The notes beneath the pieces are model-generated. The model saw only the letters and a list, made by a program, of their open reading frames with translations, was not told the DNA's origin and did not search any database. The translations under genes and the position numbers were made by a program. Of a DNA stretch of 22,999 bases, positions 20,296-22,999 are shown piece after piece; within the stretch, counting starts at the first letter, position 1, and every line of letters starts with the position of its first letter. Source of the stretch: a virus. Location of the stretch: the IMG/VR virus record IMGVR_UViG_3300031987_000010, positions 1-22,999 of that record, one strand, 5' to 3'.

Positions 20296-20543
20296 ACAAA
20301 TCAACGCTGCAAAGAAAACTTGATCGCTTGGCGCGTCTTAACGAGCAAGCGCAGAAGGTGAGATCCGAGATTCACGACTACTGTATAGATCGGTGGGGCA
20401 AAGACCCGGCCGACCTGGATTTTGACGATTTCATAGACGGCTGCGAGGCCAACGGGGCTGGAGTCGGGATAACCGCTGACCGTTTTATTTCCGGCATGGA
20501 TGAGCTTTGCGCGTCAGAACAGGAGGGCTCCGGCCATGAGTAA
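20292..20543 (+). CDS. Hypothetical helical protein, 83 residues
   Basis: The ATG at 20292 overlaps the previous stop and has GGAGGG upstream. The reading MNKSTLQRKLDRLARLNEQA is a basic helix or coil, then WGKDPADLDFDDFIDGCEAN and an acidic C-terminal helix. No known motif is visible; the calcium-like acidic run (DLDFDDFIDG) is noteworthy but lacks EF-hand spacing. It overlaps the next gene by 8 bases. Confidence 0.7.
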   Translation: MNKSTLQRKLDRLARLNEQAQKVRSEIHDYCIDRWGKDPADLDFDDFIDGCEANGAGVGITADRFISGMDELCASEQEGSGHE

Positions 20544-21030
20544 CATCAAATGCAACTGTCCGTGGAACCCCAGCAGTCACGCAAAAGACTGCCCGGTGTA
20601 CATGCATGAAGAGATCACCCGCCTGCAACCCGAAAACGAGGCGCTGAAAGCCTCAAACCGAGACCTGCAGGACTGGTTTGATGATGCGCGGGCAGCGGCT
20701 GAGAAGGCCCAGGCGCGGGTGGCAGTGCAGTTTGACGCCCTGACGAGCGTTGCCGTTGCATTGAAAGATGCCGGAAATCTCACAAAAGAGATGCACGATT
20801 TAATTGTTGCAGCAACCGATGGAAGCAGCGAAGCGGTATTGCTCCGCAAGCAAGCCGAGGCGGTGGAGGCGGCCGCAGAAGACCTTGAGAAATTAATTAC
20901 GGAGGTTGAGCCAGAAGATTCTGATACAGCGCTTTCGATTCAAATTGCATGGGGCGCTGTTCTCAATGAGGCCCAACGCCTCCGCCAACGCGCCGACGAA
21001 CTGGACGCCGGGGCGGGAGGTGAATCATGA
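20536..21030 (+). CDS. Coiled-coil protein with N-terminal cysteines
   Basis: The 164-residue protein (MSNIKCNCPWNPSSHAKDCP) has four cysteines or histidines in its first 20 residues (C6, C8, H15, C19), enough for one small metal site. The rest is a long helix or coiled coil (YMHEEITRLQPENEALKASN, ending RLRQRADELDAGAGGES). Phage early operons often carry such scaffold-like proteins; no function is known to me. Overlaps both neighbours. Confidence 0.7.
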   Translation: MSNIKCNCPWNPSSHAKDCPVYMHEEITRLQPENEALKASNRDLQDWFDDARAAAEKAQARVAVQFDALTSVAVALKDAGNLTKEMHDLIVAATDGSSEAVLLRKQAEAVEAAAEDLEKLITEVEPEDSDTALSIQIAWGAVLNEAQRLRQRADELDAGAGGES

Positions 21031-21299
21031 GCCAACTGCGTTACACACGAGGAATGCTGTACATTCGCCGAGCCAAGTCAACCGACAAGGCGGATTCCAT
21101 ATTCACCGCAATGTCCATGGCCGCCAAAGAGGCGGCAAGGGGGCCTCGGGGTTATTTCGTTGCCGTCCGTCGCGGTTTCCCAGGCGAGGTATTGGCGTGT
21201 GACTACACGCGCCAAGGCCTGAAATCACGATTTCACCCGGGGCCATGGAAGCGCACCCAGCGCTTTTTCCGGGTGGCGAAGGCGGGAGGTGAGCAGTGA
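21027..21299 (+). CDS. Small basic hypothetical protein, 90 residues
   Basis: The protein (MSQLRYTRGMLYIRRAKSTD) is basic, with a helix ADSIFTAMSMAAKEAARGPR, a beta strand YFVAVRRGFPGEVLACD and a basic tail. GGGAGGTGAATC precedes the ATG and the TGA of the previous gene overlaps it. No family is recognised. Confidence 0.66.
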   Translation: MSQLRYTRGMLYIRRAKSTDKADSIFTAMSMAAKEAARGPRGYFVAVRRGFPGEVLACDYTRQGLKSRFHPGPWKRTQRFFRVAKAGGEQ

Positions 21300-21628
21300 A
21301 CTGTGAATACGCGCAGCAATATTACGGCGTCCCTGCTTCTATTGGACGCCGGGTTGTCGTGAATGGTCGCCACGGCGTCATTGCCAAATATTGCGGGCAC
21401 CACATTGGCGTCAATTTCGACGACGAAAAGCCGGGCAGCATTTCACCCTGCCACCCGACTTGGGAGGTTGAATATCTCGGCATGGGCAAGGTCCGGAAAA
21501 TGACCCGAAGCCAGAAGCGGTATCAGCGCTTTCGTGAGTTTGGCGACTGCTTCGACAGTTTCATTGATTTTTGCCGGTGGCACGATTCGCCAGAACGGTC
21601 ATGGAATACAGGAGGGCTCCAGCGATGA
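21296..21628 (+). CDS. Conserved phage protein with KOW/SH3-like start
   Basis: The GTG start at 21296 overlaps the previous stop. The reading is MNCEYAQQYYGVPASIGRRV, then VVNGRHGVIAKYCGHHIGVN and HPTWEVEYLGMGK: a small beta-barrel-like domain of the kind found in several tailed phages. The C-terminal part (TRSQKRYQRFREFGDCFDSF) is helical. In total 110 residues. The domain may bind nucleic acid or protein; its role is unknown. Confidence 0.75.
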   Translation: MNCEYAQQYYGVPASIGRRVVVNGRHGVIAKYCGHHIGVNFDDEKPGSISPCHPTWEVEYLGMGKVRKMTRSQKRYQRFREFGDCFDSFIDFCRWHDSPERSWNTGGLQR

Positions 21629-21822
21629 GCGGCACAGTAAAAATCAAGTATTACGTCCGCACCGACATAGTTGGTAGTACCTGCGAGGACACTGAAGAAT
21701 TCGACCGCGCTGAATGGGAGGCCATGAGCGAAAAGGAAAAAGAGGACGCCATGCGAGAGCTGGCCTTTAACTCTATGGAGTGGGGTTTCCGCGAGATACC
21801 GGAGGGCTCAGAAGATGCGTAA
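21625..21822 (+). CDS. Small acidic protein (DUF7167-like)
   Basis: ATG 21625 follows GGAGGGCTCC. The 65-residue protein (MSGTVKIKYYVRTDIVGSTC) has a beta strand with YYVRTDIVGS and an acidic helical part EEFDRAEWEAMSEKEKEDAM, ending EWGFREIPEGSEDA. I recall this strand-plus-EWEAMSE pattern from a small family of phage proteins. It overlaps the next gene by 8 bases. Function unknown. Confidence 0.72.
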   Translation: MSGTVKIKYYVRTDIVGSTCEDTEEFDRAEWEAMSEKEKEDAMRELAFNSMEWGFREIPEGSEDA

Positions 21823-22183
21823 CGGAAACGAAGCGGCGAACCGAACTGACTTGCAGAAACTGATTATCTCCGGCGGCCGACAGTGCGGGAAGACCAGTGT
21901 CCTGGCCAAAATACTCAAACCTGAAAATCCGTCGAAGATCAAGAGCCTTGCCGCGCAAGTCGAGACGCTTACCCAGCAAAACGACTACCTGAGAAAGCGG
22001 GTGGAGGAATTGGAGCTGCGTGAGGCGGCAATGTGTGACCTGCACTATGCCAACGGCGCGAAACAAGGTTTCAGCTGGGGACAGATTGGGGCCAACGATG
22101 CCCTTGATCGTTGTGTAAATAACCGGATTCCACCGGCCGTCAGAATCCTGAAAGGAAGCGAGCCAGGAGGTAAGCATGGCTAA
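21815..22183 (+). CDS. Small P-loop-like protein with coiled coil
   Basis: Residues 17-26 of the 122 read IISGGRQCGKTS, a good Walker A (GxxxxGKT/S), but no Walker B or arginine finger follows. Instead there is a coiled coil (LAAQVETLTQQNDYLRKRVE) and a cysteine/aromatic tail (DLHYANGAKQGFSWGQIGAN). This may be a truncated NTPase or a nucleotide-binding scaffold. The start (MRNGNEAANRTDLQKLIISG) overlaps the previous gene by 8 bases. Confidence 0.68.
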   Translation: MRNGNEAANRTDLQKLIISGGRQCGKTSVLAKILKPENPSKIKSLAAQVETLTQQNDYLRKRVEELELREAAMCDLHYANGAKQGFSWGQIGANDALDRCVNNRIPPAVRILKGSEPGGKHG

Positions 22184-22472
22184 GTATCAGCATGGAGAAC
22201 TCATTGCCCTGTATTTCGAGGAATACGACCACCCCGAATACATCAAGGGGGAGGTCACATTGGAGCAGGCACAGAAGACCGTGAGCGAATACTACGGCGA
22301 AGACAAGATTGTAACCGAGGTATCCCACAAGTACGCATTTTGGGGCGTTGGTCACGACGAAATGGGCGAGTCCTGTCAGATCCTCTATGACCGGGACACG
22401 CCAGGGCGGGGCCGATTCAGGGTGACCGAATGCAAATGTCAGTGGGTCGATGATACAGGAGGTGGCCGGTGA
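22176..22472 (+). CDS. Hypothetical protein, 98 residues
   Basis: The protein (MAKYQHGELIALYFEEYDHP) has a beta-rich start, a helix LEQAQKTVSEYYGEDKIV, then strands HKYAFWGVGHDEMGESCQIL and RFRVTECKCQW. AGGAGG precedes the ATG; the stop overlaps the next GTG. No known motif is visible. Confidence 0.7.
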   Translation: MAKYQHGELIALYFEEYDHPEYIKGEVTLEQAQKTVSEYYGEDKIVTEVSHKYAFWGVGHDEMGESCQILYDRDTPGRGRFRVTECKCQWVDDTGGGR

Positions 22473-22618
22473 CTTCTCTTGAAATAACCCTGGCCATACT
22501 GGCTCTGTTTTTCTTCGTGACCACGGTCCTAGCTGTGCGAGCAAATAAACGCCATGTAGCAATGTACCAGGAGCTTTCTGAGGATTTGGAGCTTCTGACT
22601 GATGAGGGGGTGAAATAG
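22469..22618 (+). CDS. Single-pass membrane microprotein, 49 residues
   Basis: A GTG at 22469, overlapping the previous stop (GTGA) and preceded by GGAGG, opens a 49-residue frame: MTSLEITLAILALFFFVTTV followed by LAVRANKRH. Residues 4-23 are hydrophobic enough to cross the membrane once, with the basic RANKRH on the cytoplasmic side (positive-inside). The tail (MYQELSEDLELLTDEGVK) is acidic. It might bring an early complex to the membrane or act on host envelope proteins; neither is proven. Confidence 0.66.
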   Translation: MTSLEITLAILALFFFVTTVLAVRANKRHVAMYQELSEDLELLTDEGVK

Positions 22619-22620
22619 GC

Positions 22621-22860
22621 ATGAGTACACACAAGCTAAGCGCTGAATCACTGGACCCCCGGAAGGTGCAAATCAGCCGGCAACAGGCGGCTGAGATTCT
22701 TGGCGTAAGCCTAGCTACCTTCACCCGGCTTCGCGTCAGTGATCCGAAGTGCCCGAAGGGCTACAAATACGGGAAGTACCGAACCTCAACGGTCACCTTC
22801 CGGCTGTCGGAAATCTATGAGTACAACGAGTACCGGATGAGCCAGGCAGAGCGAGTTTAA
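22621..22860 (+). CDS. Excisionase / AlpA-like HTH protein
   Basis: The 79-residue protein has a MerR-type winged helix at about residues 18-50: VQISRQQAAEILGVSLATFT then RLRVSDPKCPKGYKYGKYRT. This fits excisionases and AlpA-type regulators, which bend att DNA and direct integrase. It is the last gene before a terminator and integrase-arm-like repeats, where xis lies beside int in lambdoid phages. Whether it acts in excision or as a regulator is unproven because the integrase is not in the window. Confidence 0.75.
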   Translation: MSTHKLSAESLDPRKVQISRQQAAEILGVSLATFTRLRVSDPKCPKGYKYGKYRTSTVTFRLSEIYEYNEYRMSQAERV

Positions 22861-22879
22861 TCCCCCGCCAGGGAATACC

Positions 22880-22901
22880 GTGTATCCCACAGTGTATCCC
22901 A
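22880..22901. repeat. Tandem GTGTATCCCA repeats, possible integrase arm sites
   Basis: GTGTATCCCA occurs at 22880-22889 and 22892-22901 (12-base period), and an inverted partial copy GGGAATAC stands at 22871-22878. Short, phased repeats right after an excisionase-like gene are typical of the arm-type binding sites of attP. Confidence 0.5.
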
Positions 22902-22910
22902 GCAAAAACA

Positions 22911-22942
22911 AAGCCCTCTAAACCGCATGGTTGAGGGCTTTT
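22911..22942 (+). terminator. Terminator at the end of the plus operon
   Basis: AAGCCCTC (22911-22918) pairs with GAGGGCTT (22933-22940), extended by AACC/GGTT inside with a two-base bulge; TT then GCTCTC follow. It is a strong stem with a short T run and ends the early plus operon. A second stem (22980-22999, TTTC loop) reaches the window edge. Confidence 0.7.
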
Positions 22943-22999
22943 GCTCTCTCTCATCAGGAGCTTTACGCTCTCTTTAACAGCCTCACCTTTCGGTGGGGC

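Overview
The window is one continuous stretch of a temperate, lambda/P22-like double-stranded DNA phage or prophage. It holds a headful-type packaging module, a two-regulator immunity region, a lambda O/P replication pair, a nin-like recombination cluster and an Erf/YqaJ recombination operon. The bases are GC-rich, SD-led starts are frequent, and protein families such as NinB, RusA, DUF1364, Erf and YqaJ are typical of phages of Gammaproteobacteria. A marine or pseudomonad-like host (for example a Marinobacter or Pseudomonas relative) is my inference and is not proven by the sequence. No bacterial housekeeping gene is seen.

Layout, left to right. (1) 1-4335, minus strand: start of the late operon, in transcription order a small winged-helix-like protein, terminase small subunit, terminase large subunit and a P22-type portal that runs off the left edge. 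A strong sigma70 promoter (4446-4474) is followed after about 40 bases by an intrinsic terminator (4371-4399), an arrangement expected of a late promoter under antitermination. (2) 4489-6524, plus strand: six small genes including a RadC-like MPN+ protein, driven from a promoter next to a predicted repressor operator. (3) 6527-10489, minus strand: early replication and recombination operon: small protein, O-like initiator with a probable origin inside the gene, P-like loader, NinB, DUF1364 nuclease-like protein, RusA and several unknowns, nearly all overlapping by a few bases. (4) 10576-12402: immunity region with a Cro-like gene (minus) and a short XRE repressor gene (plus) divergent from each other, 14-bp operators and an unusual two-hairpin RNA element downstream of cro. 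(5) 12434-22860, plus strand: the long early left operon: LuxR-type HTH protein, DUF3268 zinc protein, Erf annealing protein, YqaJ exonuclease, DUF1351 protein, many small zinc-ribbon and unknown proteins, a DUF2786-type protein, an Ead/Ea22-like mosaic protein, a tiny membrane protein and an excisionase-like HTH protein. The window ends in a terminator and repeats that look like integrase arm sites; the integrase itself is not in view.

How it works together (inference). The Cro-like and XRE proteins would compete for the shared 14-bp operator AGTAANNYTTTACT, found at the rightward-type promoter (11570), the leftward-type promoter (12361) and, unexpectedly, at the promoter of the 4573-6524 cluster (4489). 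Early minus transcripts pass through a structured RNA located exactly where lambda has nutR; its two stems separated by one unpaired base resemble HK022 put antitermination RNA, and no N-like gene was recognised. Replication starts inside the O-like gene; Erf, YqaJ, NinB and RusA carry out annealing recombination and junction resolution; late transcription needs readthrough of the leader terminator to reach the packaging genes.
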